A stretch of 64,000 nt of DNA from Closterium sp. NIES-65 (Eukaryota; Streptophyta; Zygnematophyceae; Desmidiales; Closteriaceae). The DNA is taken from contig CANXME010002538.1 of assembly GCA_948144175.1 (NCBI GenBank), positions 496,001 to 560,000 of the forward strand. Reading direction: 5' to 3'. Numbering within the stretch: the first letter of the stretch is position 1; the number at the start of each line of letters is the position of its first letter. This document shows, piece by piece, positions 45,101 through 55,946 of the stretch. A program made the translations under genes and the position numbers. The notes beneath the pieces were generated by a model that worked only from the letters and a program-made list of their open reading frames with translations, had not been told where the DNA came from and did no database searches.

Positions 45101-45725
45101 GGGAGAGACGAGTGGGAAGGAGGGAGAAACGAGTGGGAAGGAGGGAGAGACGAGTGGGAGGGAGGGAGAGACGACTGGGAAGGAGGGAGAGACGACTGGG
45201 AAGGAGGGGGAAACGAGTGGGAAGGAGGAAGATACGAGTGGAAAGGAGGGAGAAACGAGTGGGAAGGAGGGAGAAACGAGTGGGAAAGAGGAGGATGCTA
45301 CTATGGGAAAAGGCGATATGAGTGCAACGGAAGGAGAGGGAGGAGGCATGAGCATAGGGGAAGGCGAGGTGCAAGTGGTTTCAGAGAAAGGCTTTGAAGG
45401 TCACTTGATTGTGAATGATGGTCAGGGGGGAAGTGATTCTTGTGAAATGGCAGTCAGCAAGGGTCAAGGCGCAGACAGCGAGAGTCAAGGAGCAGTCAAC
45501 GAGCGTCAAGGAGCAGTCAACGAGAGTCAAGGTGCAGTCAACGAGGGACAAGGTGTGGAGGGTGCGAGTCAAAGGGTTACAAGTGATGATCAAGTGCCAG
45601 TCAGCATGGGTCAACGTGCAGTCAGCATGGGTCAACGTGCAGTCAGCATGGGTCAACGTGCAGGCAGTAATGATCAAGAAGTGAGCAGCGGGGGTGAGAG
45701 TGGGTCAACGTGCAGTCAGCAATGA
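39196..45725 (+). CDS. Giant low-complexity repeat protein (main exon), unrecognised
   Basis: An open frame of over 2,170 codons ending at TGA 45723-45725. No ATG lies at its head, but a pyrimidine tract and CAG at 39193-39195 suggest a spliced start. A non-repetitive, possibly helical head (39196-39480: [35 protein letters not shown]) is followed by a GVGTA repeat (39480-39745) and a heptad family ending VNAGQ (40165-41375). Next are a GGEQGGGQ repeat (41560-41750), Gly/Glu blocks, and a second round of the VNAGQ and GGEQ modules (42540-43900). An SGKEGET repeat (44695-45290) and short VNESQGA and MGQRAVS repeats close it. Two Cys motifs occur once per module: CECHEC/CKCREC (40305, 42980) and [13 protein letters not shown] (41812, 43945). 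No family is recognised and no function is offered. The uninterrupted length and the duplicated Cys motifs argue it is coding. Confidence 0.6.
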
Positions 45726-45772
45726 TCAAGAAGTGAGCAGCGGGGGTGAGAGTAGTGGGAGGATGCTCAATG
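45669..45772 (+). repeat. 52-bp tandem duplication at the end of the giant ORF
   Basis: AATGATCAAGAAGTGAGCAG recurs 52 bp apart (45669 and 45721). As 52 is not a multiple of three, the second copy is read in another frame. The giant frame stops there, while the shifted frame (45694-45930) runs on for 78 codons with an acidic end, DEVEWEDEAGTD. Confidence 0.85.
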
Positions 45773-45930
45773 AGCGTTCAGCAGAAGACCATGCGAGTCA
45801 GACACAGGTCGGTGGAGGTGAAGTGAAGGGGGCAGGAGGTGAAAGGGAAGCAAGGGCAGGTCAAACCAACCAATGTGGTGTGGATGGGTCGGATGAGGTG
45901 GAGTGGGAAGACGAGGCAGGCACGGACTGA

Positions 45931-46895
45931 ATTTGTAGTGAGGGGTTGGGGGCCATCCACCCAGCCAGAGCAGGGATACATGATCAGGCGCGACCTAATA
46001 CACTGTCAATGAAAGGACTTCAACCTTATATGATGTACAGTGAGCATTTCAAAATATGTTGGCCGCATTATATTCTGTGGCAAGCCCATGTGAATCTCCA
46101 CTCTGCTTGAACTAATATAAATTCTTGTTGTTTCCACACTACATTTTGGCACCGAAACAAAGTATATTGCACGAATGGTTGCTGCGGACTGCTGATGTCA
46201 GCGCCTGCTAAATGGTGGCGACGCCTTCAGCCATGGCGAGGCCGAGCGAGTCCTGAGAGACCTTCATGTACTCCACTCGCAGGTACGGCAGCGACGGCAG
46301 CGAGAGCGGGATGGAGGGGTTGTCTGGGGGAGGGATTACCCCCGATGTCAGCGCCTGTTGGGGGTGATGGGGTATGGGAGGAAAGGAGGGGAAAGAGGAA
46401 AGGGGGGAGAAATTACTCCCGATGTCAGCGTCTGATGCGGTGGATAATCCCAGATGTCAGCGCCGGCTGGGCAAGGGGAGAGAATCCATGGAGGGACATC
46501 TCGTCTCGCAAGGTCAGTTGCTGATGGACGTCCGTGATGGGGTAGGGAGGGGAGGTTGGCTGCTGATGCTTGCGCCGGATGGAGTGGGTGTGATGGGGTG
46601 GGGGTGGTGTGTGGGGAGGGGCGGGGGGGGTGGGGGGGGGGAGGGAAGGGAAAGAAGCCAGTGGGAGGGTAGACTCGCAAGGTTAATTCCTTGCGGACAT
46701 TTGTGATCGGGGAGGGCGGGACGTAATAAAAAGGAGTTTTTGAGACGCCTCGAAAACTCCCTTTTATCACATGGGAAAAGGGGGAGGGGGGGAGGTGGGG
46801 GGGTGACTACTTTTGTTAGCGCCTGAAGGAGGAGCGGGGAAGGGTGTGACAGGGTGATCTGTTGGGAAGTTGGGGAAGGGGAGAGGGGGATGGGT
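45931..46895. other. Intergenic stretch with dispersed GATGTCAGCGCC motif
   Basis: No gene is seen. GATGTCAGCGCCTG or a close variant occurs at 46194, 46344, 46430 and 46452. Several copies follow ATTACYCCC, and a diverged copy (GTTAGCGCCTG) lies near 46814. The motif is the core of the 29-bp satellite that follows. 46600-46650 is G-rich. Confidence 0.7.
46726..46766. other. Short hairpin
   Basis: AAAAAGGAGTTTTTGAG pairs with CTCGAAAACTCCCTTTT across a 4-base loop (about 16 bp with a mismatch and one bulge). Function unknown; it could shape a transcript end. Confidence 0.6.
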
Positions 46896-46901
46896 GCCGC
46901 G

Positions 46902-49900
46902 TGCCGATGTCAGTGCCTACAATCTACGCGTGCCGATGTCAGTGCCTACAATCTACGCGTGCCGATGTCAGTGCCTACAATCTACGCGTGCCGATGTCAG
47001 TGCCTACAATCTACGCGTGCCGATGTCAGTGCCTACAATCTACGCGTGCCGATGTCAGTGCCTACAATCTACGCGTGCCGATGTCAGTGCCTACAATCTA
47101 CGCGTGCCGATGTCAGTGCCTACAATCTACGCGTGCCGATGTCAGTGCCTACAATCTACGCGTGCCGATGTCAGTGCCTACAATCTACGCGTGCCGATGT
47201 CAGTGCCTACAATCTACGCGTGCCGATGTCAGTGCCTACAATCTACGCGTGCCGATGTCAGTGCCTACAATCTACGCGTGCCGATGTCAGTGCCTACAAT
47301 CTACGCGTGCCGATGTCAGTGCCTACAATCTACGCGTGCCGATGTCAGTGCCTACAATCTACGCGTGCCGATGTCAGTGCCTACAATCTACGCGTGCCGA
47401 TGTCAGTGCCTACAATCTACGCGTGCCGATGTCAGTGCCTACAATCTACGCGTGCCGATGTCAGTGCCTACAATCTACGCGTGCCGATGTCAGTGCCTAC
47501 AATCTACGCGTGCCGATGTCAGTGCCTACAATCTACGCGTGCCGATGTCAGTGCCTACAATCTACGCGTGCCGATGTCAGTGCCTACAATCTACGCGTGC
47601 CGATGTCAGTGCCTACAATCTACGCGTGCCGATGTCAGTGCCTACAATCTACGCGTGCCGATGTCAGTGCCTACAATCTACGCGTGCCGATGTCAGTGCT
47701 ACAGCCTACAATCTACGCGTGCCGATGTCAGTGCCTACAATCTACGCGTGCCGATGTCAGTGCCTACAATCTACGCGTGCCGATGTCAGTGCCTACAATC
47801 TACGCGTGCCGATGTCAGTGCCTACAATCTACGCGTGCCGATGTCAGTGCCTACAATCTACGCGTGCCGATGTCAGTGCCTACAATCTACGCGTGCCGAT
47901 GTCAGTGCCTACAATCTACGCGTGCCGATGTCAGTGCCTACAATCTACGCGTGCCGATGTCAGTGCCTACAATCTACGCGTGCCGATGTCAGTGCCTACA
48001 ATCTACGCGTGCCGATGTCAGTGCCTACAATCTACGCGTGCCGATGTCAGTGCCTACAATCTACGCGTGCCGATGTCAGTGCCTACAATCTACGCGTGCC
48101 GATGTCAGTGCCTACAATCTACGCGTGCCGATGTCAGTGCCTACAATCTACGCGTGCCGATGTCAGTGCCTACAATCTACGCGTGCCGATGTCAGTGCCT
48201 ACAATCTACGCGTGCCGATGTCAGTGCCTACAATCTACGCGTGCCGATGTCAGTGCCTACAATCTACGCGTGCCGATGTCAGTGCCTACAATCTACGCGT
48301 GCCGATGTCAGTGCCTACAATCTACGCGTGCCGATGTCAGTGCCTACAATCTACGCGTGCCGATGTCAGTGCCTACAATCTACGCGTGCCGATGTCAGTG
48401 CCTACAATCTACGCGTGCCGATGTCAGTGCCTACAATCTACGCGTGCCGATGTCAGTGCCTACAATCTACGCGTGCCGATGTCAGTGCCTACAATCTACG
48501 CGTGCCGATGTCAGTGCCTACAATCTACGCGTGCCGATGTCAGTGCCTACAATCTACGCGTGCCGATGTCAGTGCCTACAATCTACGCGTGCCGATGTCA
48601 GTGCCTACAATCTACGCGTGCCGATGTCAGTGCCTACAATCTACGCGTGCCGATGTCAGTGCCTACAATCTACGCGTGCCGATGTCAGTGCCTACAATCT
48701 ACGCGTGCCGATGTCAGTGCCTACAATCTACGCGTGCCGATGTCAGTGCCTACAATCTACGCGTGCCGATGTCAGTGCCTACAATCTACGCGTGCCGATG
48801 TCAGTGCCTACAATCTACGCGTGCCGATGTCAGTGCCTACAATCTACGCGTGCCGATGTCAGTGCCTACAATCTACGCGTGCCGATGTCAGTGCCTACAA
48901 TCTACGCGTGCCGATGTCAGTGCCTACAATCTACGCGTGCCGATGTCAGTGCCTACAATCTACGCGTGCCGATGTCAGTGCCTACAATCTACGCGTGCCG
49001 ATGTCAGTGCCTACAATCTACGCGTGCCGATGTCAGTGCCTACAATCTACGCGTGCCGATGTCAGTGCCTACAATCTACGCGTGCCGATGTCAGTGCCTA
49101 CAATCTACGCGTGCCGATGTCAGTGCCTACAATCTACGCGTGCCGATGTCAGTGCCTACAATCTACGCGTGCCGATGTCAGTGCCTACAATCTACGCGTG
49201 CCGATGTCAGTGCCTACAATCTACGCGTGCCGATGTCAGTGCCTACAATCTACGCGTGCCGATGTCAGTGCCTACAATCTACGCGTGCCGATGTCAGTGC
49301 CTACAATCTACGCGTGCCGATGTCAGTGCCTACAATCTACGCGTGCCGATGTCAGTGCCTACAATCTACGCGTGCCGATGTCAGTGCCTACAATCTACGC
49401 GTGCCGATGTCAGTGCCTACAATCTACGCGTGCCGATGTCAGTGCCTACAATCTACGCGTGCCGATGTCAGTGCCTACAATCTACGCGTGCCGATGTCAG
49501 TGCCTACAATCTACGCGTGCCGATGTCAGTGCCTACAATCTACGCGTGCCGATGTCAGTGCCTACAATCTACGCGTGCCGATGTCAGTGCCTACAATCTA
49601 CGCGTGCCGATGTCAGTGCCTACAATCTACGCGTGCCGATGTCAGTGCCTACAATCTACGCGTGCCGATGTCAGTGCCTACAATCTACGCGTGCCGATGT
49701 CAGTGCCTACAATCTACGCGTGCCGATGTCAGTGCCTACAATCTACGCGTGCCGATGTCAGTGCCTACAATCTACGCGTGCCGATGTCAGTGCCTACAAT
49801 CTACGCGTGCCGATGTCAGTGCCTACAATCTACGCGTGCCGATGTCAGTGCCTACAATCTACGCGTGCCGATGTCAGTGCCTACAATCTACGCGTGCCGA

Positions 49901-51344
49901 TGTCAGTGCCTACAATCTACGCGTGCCGATGTCAGTGCCTACAATCTACGCGTGCCGATGTCAGTGCCTACAATCTACGCGTGCCGATGTCAGTGCCTAC
50001 AATCTACGCGTGCCGATGTCAGTGCCTACAATCTACGCGTGCCGATGTCAGTGCCTACAATCTACGCGTGCCGATGTCAGTGCCTACAATCTACGCGTGC
50101 CGATGTCAGTGCCTACAATCTACGCGTGCCGATGTCAGTGCCTACAATCTACGCGTGCCGATGTCAGTGCCTACAATCTACGCGTGCCGATGTCAGTGCC
50201 TACAATCTACGCGTGCCGATGTCAGTGCCTACAATCTACGCGTGCCGATGTCAGTGCCTACAATCTACGCGTGCCGATGTCAGTGCCTACAATCTACGCG
50301 TGCCGATGTCAGTGCCTACAATCTACGCGTGCCGATGTCAGTGCCTACAATCTACGCGTGCCGATGTCAGTGCCTACAATCTACGCGTGCCGATGTCAGT
50401 GCCTACAATCTACGCGTGCCGATGTCAGTGCCTACAATCTACGCGTGCCGATGTCAGTGCCTACAATCTACGCGTGCCGATGTCAGTGCCTACAATCTAC
50501 GCGTGCCGATGTCAGTGCCTACAATCTACGCGTGCCGATGTCAGTGCCTACAATCTACGCGTGCCGATGTCAGTGCCTACAATCTACGCGTGCCGATGTC
50601 AGTGCCTACAATCTACGCGTGCCGATGTCAGTGCCTACAATCTACGCGTGCCGATGTCAGTGCCTACAATCTACGCGTGCCGATGTCAGTGCCTACAATC
50701 TACGCGTGCCGATGTCAGTGCCTACAATCTACGCGTGCCGATGTCAGTGCCTACAATCTACGCGTGCCGATGTCAGTGCCTACAATCTACGCGTGCCGAT
50801 GTCAGTGCCTACAATCTACGCGTGCCGATGTCAGTGCCTACAATCTACGCGTGCCGATGTCAGTGCCTACAATCTACGCGTGCCGATGTCAGTGCCTACA
50901 ATCTACGCGTGCCGATGTCAGTGCCTACAATCTACGCGTGCCGATGTCAGTGCCTACAATCTACGCGTGCCGATGTCAGTGCCTACAATCTACGCGTGCC
51001 GATGTCAGTGCCTACAATCTACGCGTGCCGATGTCAGTGCCTACAATCTACGCGTGCCGATGTCACTGCCTACAATCTACGCGTGCCGATGTCAGTGCCT
51101 ACAATCTACGCGTGCCGATGTCAGTGCCTACAATCTACGCGTGCCGATGTCAGTGCCTACAATCTACGCGTGCCGATGTCAGTGCCTACAATCTACGCGT
51201 GCCGATGTCAGTGCCTACAATCTACGCGTGCCGATGTCAGTGCCTACAATCTACGCGTGCCGATGTCAGTGCCTACAATCTACGCGTGCCGATGTCAGTG
51301 CCTACAATCTACGCGTGCCGATGTCAGTGCCTACAATCTACGCG
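46902..51344 (+). repeat. 29-bp satellite, 153 nearly identical units
   Basis: The unit starts TGCCGATGTCAGTGCC and contains ACGCGT at each junction. The span of 4,443 bp equals 153 units of 29 plus one 6-bp insertion (in a unit near 47699). The only substitution I see is a G-to-C near 51066 (GATGTCACTGCC). All three plus frames stay open for about 1,500 codons, because the unit has no stop in any frame and 29 is not divisible by 3; each frame gives the same 29-residue repeat, cyclically shifted. I regard these frames as a by-product, not genes. There are no spacers, so it is not CRISPR. Confidence 0.97.
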
Positions 51345-51440
51345 TGATAGCAACAGTGTGAGCGCATGACCGTTCACCCCTACAAGCACCTCCACACTCA
51401 CGACTGCAAGCACAACCTAACTCAGCGCAGGGAGGCTTGG

Positions 51441-52318
51441 AAAATGATGTCCTTGCGTCTCCTAGATAATAGTTGCTCGCCATTCTCAATGACATTCCGT
51501 CGCCTATGAGCACATTCTTAGCGATCCAGGCACTTCCACAGTTCTTTAGGAGCGAGAGACCAGGAATTAGGTTCGGTTTTCATTTTTTGTGTTCACCACA
51601 TCAGCCAACGATTTCTCTGTTTGCACGTAGGTTGTATTCTCGGATTAGATCCAGGCTATTCCAACTAGGTTCCAGGTCCCTTAATCGTCGTCTATGTATC
51701 GTGAACGATTTCGTTGTTTATGAGCCATCCATTTACAAGCAGAACACTCTCATCCGTTGTTTATCAGCTTTCCTTTAAACACGATGGCACTAGAACGTCA
51801 CAGCTCTAGAGAACCGGCCTTCCGCAAAAGTACGCTTTGAAGGCAAAATTTGTTAGTGCATGGATGCAAATGGGGTCCATATACCGTTGCCTTCAAAGAG
51901 TACCTTTGCCGAAGTCCGGATCTCTAAGGCTGTGATGTTCTAGTGCCATCGTGTCTTGAAGGAAGTTGATAACACGGAGGTTAAGAGCGTTCGGCTTGTA
52001 AATGGATGGCTTCGAAACAATGAAATTGTTCACGATTCAAAGACGACGAATAAAAGACCTGGAAACAATTGGAATAGCCTAGATCCAATCCGAGAACACA
52101 ACCTACGTGCAAACAGAAAAAGGGTTGGCTGATGTGGTGAACAATAAAAATGAAATCCGAACCTAATTCCTGGTCTCTCGCTCCTAAAGAAGAGATGAAA
52201 TGCTTGGATAATCTGTCATGTCACCATAAATCGCTAAGAAAGAGCTCACCGGTGAAAGAACTTCGGTAAGTAAGAATGATGAGCAACTCCTATTTAGGAG
52301 ACTCAAGGACATCATTTT
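51441..52318. repeat. Long inverted repeat, arms of about 410 bp
   Basis: Left arm 51441-51846 and right arm 51897-52318 pair along nearly their whole length. Examples are AATGATGTCCTTG with CAAGGACATCATT, the GGAGCGAGAGACCAGGAATT pair, the CCATCCATTTACAAGC pair and CACGATGGCACTAGAAC near the centre. The arms have roughly 15-20% mismatches and small indels by eye, with a loop of about 50 bp. There is no transposase frame; ORFs inside are short. It begins about 97 bp after the satellite ends. A foldback transposon or a siRNA-producing hairpin would look like this. Confidence 0.88.
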
Positions 52319-52579
52319 TCGAGACTGAAAGGTGGGTTGGAGTCAAGGCAGTTGCCTTCACCTCCCACTCTTCGTCGCATTTAAGCCTCACCTCATTCAC
52401 ACTCGTCTCTGTCACACCAGTACATAAAAGGCCTGAAATTGCACCCCTATGAGCGCATGTCCGCTCATTTGGGCGGCACGGATTGCGTCGATGCAGTTGC
52501 CCCCCACCTGCCCACCGTTCACCTTTCAATGAACACTCAACTCTGTAAGAACCTCTAAAAAAACTCCTTCTCTGCTCCT
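52319..52579. other. Short spacer with a partial duplicated unit
   Basis: No gene seen. 52443-52505 (CACCCCTATGAGCGCATG..., GCAGTTGCCC) resembles 53463-53545 on the far side of the minisatellite, so the array is bracketed by a duplicated segment of about 65 bp. Confidence 0.55.
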
Positions 52580-53452
52580 CACTCCAGCACCTTCACCACA
52601 CTCACCCCTATTCCTCCTCATTCTAGCACCTTCGCCACGCTCACCCCTATTCCTCCTCACTCTAGCCCCTTCGCTACAGTCACCCCTCCTCACTCTAGCA
52701 CCTTCGGTACATTCACCCCTATTCCTCCTCACTTTAGCACCTTCGCTACAGTCACCCCTATTCCTCCTCACTCTAGCACCTTCGCTACAGTCACCCCTAT
52801 TCCTCCTCACTCCAGCACCTTCGCCACGCTCACCCCTATTCCTCCTCACTCTAGCACCTTCGCTACAGTCACCCCTATTCCTCCTCACTCTAGCACCTTC
52901 GCTACAGTCACCCCTATTCCTCCTCACTCCAGCACCTTCGCCACGCTCACCCCTATTCCGCCTCACTCTAGCCCCTTCGCTACAGTCACCCCTCCTCACT
53001 CTAGCACCTTCGGTACATTCACCCCTATTCCTCACTTTAGCACCTTTGCTACAGTCACCCCTATTCCTCCTCACTCTAGCACCTTCGCTACAGTCACCCC
53101 TATTCCTCCTCACTCTAGCACCTTCGCTACAGTCACCCCTATTCCTCCTCACTCCAGCACCTTCGCCACGCTCACCCCTATTCCTCCTCGCTCTAGCACC
53201 TTCGCTAAAGTCACCCCTATTCCTCCTCACTCTAGCACCTTCGCCACACTCACCCCTATTCCTCCTCACTCTAGCCCCTTCGCTACAGTCACCCCTCCTC
53301 ACTCTAGCACCTTCGGTACATTCACCCCTATTCCTCCTCACTCTAGCACCTTCGCTACAGTCACCCCTATTCCTCCTCACTCTAGCACCTTCGCTACAGT
53401 CACCCCTATTCCTCCTCACTCTAGCACCTTCGCCACGCTCACCCCTATGAGC
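52580..53452 (-). repeat. 39-bp minisatellite
   Basis: About 22 units of 39 bp (CTCTAGCACCTTCGCTACAG followed by TCACCCCTATTCCTCCTCA), several shortened by 9-12 bp. Because the period is a multiple of three, the minus strand is open over 388 codons of a 13-residue repeat (RNRGDCSEGARVR). I do not call this a gene: it has no non-repetitive domain and its units vary freely. Confidence 0.9.
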
Positions 53453-53545
53453 GCCCCACTCACCCCTATGAGCGCCGCACTCACCCCTATGAGCGCCTGC
53501 CCGCTTATTAGGGTGGCAGGGATGGCGTCGCTGCAGTTGCCCTCC

Positions 53546-54589
53546 CACGGACTTGGCTTGCCTGACGGCCCCACACTGAGCACCACCCACTCCTTGCCTT
53601 CCCTGTGCGTCAATCTGTGGTGGAGAGCAGCAGCGAGGGGCGGAGAGGGACATAGTGGGATGGAATGGGGCAGAATGGGGATTTATTTGCACGAGAGAGT
53701 ACTCTCAAGGATACCCACTTGTTCCCGTCCCTGTGGGTGTGTCCATGTGTAGGGTCAACAGAGGTAGAGAGGGTTGCTGAGGAGTTGGGTGGATAGAGGA
53801 TCAAGGTTTTGCATTGTGACAACAGCTGGACACAGCCACTTCATTTTCTCTCCGTGTTACTTAGTGGGGTGAGCGGGGGTGGAAACGGATGCTGTGCTGT
53901 TCAGTGGGTGGGGTTGGAAATGATGTGGAGCTTGTAACAAGATGTCACAAATGTGGATCTAACGGATGAGAAGAGAATTAAGTACCATGTGAAGTAAGAC
54001 ACGTCACTTATATGTGCTCACAGAATTGTTTGGTCGCATGCAGGTTTGTTTTACCTTAGAACGCTCTCCGACTCTGCTTGTAGTGCTGCGTCCTTGAAAT
54101 GGTTGTGCTTACTGCACTCATTAACGTTTCGCCTCTCACACACACAGCGAGATTGCGTGAAAACGCACATCCATGCGCGGACACAGACAAGCACGCACCC
54201 TCCCACACGCACCCACCACCGCTTTCCCTCACCAGAAATACACACTCGCACAAACACACACACACACACACACACGCACACACACACATGCACACACAAA
54301 CACGCAAACGTTCGTGCACGTACGCACGCACGCCCACACACCCACACGCGCGCACGAAGTATGAAAAAAATAATGAAAAAAATAATGCAGACTCTGCAAG
54401 TGTCTTAAACTGTCAATCAACTCAAGTCACATGAAGTATGAACTCCAGAAGGGATCGGACTCGGCATACACTGAAATGATAATAATGCACCCCCTTCTTT
54501 CATGTGCCATTCGAAGCCTGAAAGAAAATTCTGACAATTGCTAGTGAGGGCATCACCAGTGAGTGAGTGCTAGTGCGAGCCTCAGTGCC
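53546..54589. other. Intergenic stretch with CA microsatellite
   Basis: No gene is supported. It holds a CA/CG dinucleotide-rich tract (54236-54356, purest at 54257-54290) and an AAAATAATG pair near 54363. Open frames here are His/Thr or Val/Cys low complexity from the CA tract. Confidence 0.6.
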
Positions 54590-54679
54590 TCACCATTGCT
54601 GCACGAGTTTGGCAATCTCCACAAAGCAGTCTGTGAACTTGACTTTGAGCAGGATCATGCCGCCCACTGTCTTGATGTT
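54590..54679 (-). CDS. Probable last exon of an unidentified gene
   Basis: 30 codons on the minus strand (NIKTVGGMILLKVKFTDCF...KLVQQW, then TGA at 54592-54590). A strong acceptor precedes it: a CT-rich tract of about 60 bases ending CCAATCAG. A partly similar block, GAACTTGACTTTGAGCA, is repeated upstream on the same strand at about 54741-54765. I do not recognise the protein, and no further exon can be joined with confidence; upstream exons would lie at higher coordinates. Confidence 0.35.
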   Translation of the reverse strand, partial: NIKTVGGMILLKVKFTDCFVEIAKLVQQW

Positions 54680-55801
54680 CTGATTGGAGGGTAGGGGAGG
54701 GTGAGATGATGAGAGGGAAAGGAGGATGTGAGAGGGAGGAAAGTGAACTTGACTTTGAGCAAAAACATGCTGGAATGGCTTGATGTATGAATCAGCAGCA
54801 GGCGGCAAAACGACTAAGGGCAACAGGTGAGTAGCACACATGAGAAAACAAAGGGCCGTTGGTGGAGCAGCTTGGAGCTGCTTTCACTCGGTAGGGACTA
54901 GAGACGCGAGCCAAGACAGATTAGGGGGGATGAAACAGAGCATGTACGAAGAGGAAATGGGCGATTGTGGAACAGCTGGGTGTTGTAAATCGCCTACAAG
55001 GACACATGGCTAGAGGCGAATGAGAAGCAGGACGTACGAAGGCGAAGGGAGAGATTGTGGAGGCGAAGGGAGAGATTGTGGAGGCGAAGGGAGAGATTGT
55101 GGAGGCGAAGGGAGAGATTGTGGGGTTGGACGAGGGATGAGTGGATGCAAGAGCGCGGAGAGGAAGGACGTACGAAAATGAAGGGGGCGTTGGTGGCGGG
55201 CCGGTGCCTCGCAGTACCCTGAGGGGGGATGGAGGAAGGACAATGAGGGGAATGATGGGGGGCAGGGGTTGAGGGGATGGCGCAGTGGGAGGGCGGGGTG
55301 GAAAGCAGATGGCACAGAAAGGGGGCGTGGGATGGGGAGGACAATGGTGAGATGGCGTGAGAATGAAGGGGAGGGTAGTGGGAGGACCGTGGGGAAGAGA
55401 CAACAAAGTGAGGGGTGGGTGGGGGGGAAAGGCGACAGCGGAGTGAGAGTTTGTGCGGAGTTAGGGGGGGCGGGAAGGGAAGCGAGAGAGCCGCAGAGTG
55501 GCAGTGCCGGCTGGGTCCAGAACATGGTTTGACCATTCTCAGAGCGGATTACGCCAACTGAACTGCCCACAACATACTATCCTTGGGGCGAACGGGGAGA
55601 GGAGCTTTGGGGGTTCTGAGGCTGAATCTGACCGCATGCGTAACAGGAATCGACTGGAGTAGCTTGTTGGTGACTTACCGCTTTCTCTGCGATGTATCTG
55701 CATTCCCACGCCACAATGGAGGAGACAAGCAAAGGCAGTGTTGGGAGGAAGGAAGCAGCACAAGGAGTATGAGTAACAGTACCAGGAATCTAGCTTAGCT
55801 G
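54680..55801. other. Intergenic, G/A-rich, with a 21-bp repeat
   Basis: 55041-55123 holds four copies of GGCGAAGGGAGAGATTGTGGA (21 bp). The rest is purine-rich on the plus strand, and the long minus-strand frames are Ser/Pro/His low complexity. Exons of the gene ending at 54590 could lie here, but none is identifiable. Confidence 0.5.
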
Positions 55802-55946
55802 AAGGCTCGGATGAGCATGAGGTTTGACGCGAGGCTCGGATGAGCATGAGGTTTGACGCGAGGCTCGGATGAGCATGAGGTTTGACGCGAGGCTCGGATG
55901 AGCATGAGGCTTGACGCGAGGCTCGGATGAGCAAGAGGTTTGACGC
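55802..55946 (+). repeat. 29-bp tandem repeat, five copies
   Basis: Unit GAGGCTCGGATGAGCATGAG plus nine bases, starts at 55802, 55831, 55860, 55889 and 55918. The period equals that of the big satellite but the sequence is unrelated. Confidence 0.93.

Noticed and set aside
41457-45355. Long minus-strand frames (up to 381 codons) under the giant ORF
   Set aside because: They are Pro/Ser/Leu mirror images of the plus-strand repeats and do not keep the Cys motifs.
46902-51344. CRISPR array (29-bp direct repeats)
   Set aside because: The repeats are contiguous with no spacers, and the surroundings are eukaryotic.
46854-51369. Three overlapping plus-strand genes of about 1,500 codons
   Set aside because: All are the 29-bp satellite read in its three frames; they give the same cyclic peptide and hold no unique domain.
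52526-53692. Minus-strand gene of 388 codons
   Set aside because: It is the 39-bp minisatellite, whose period is divisible by three, with no other domain.
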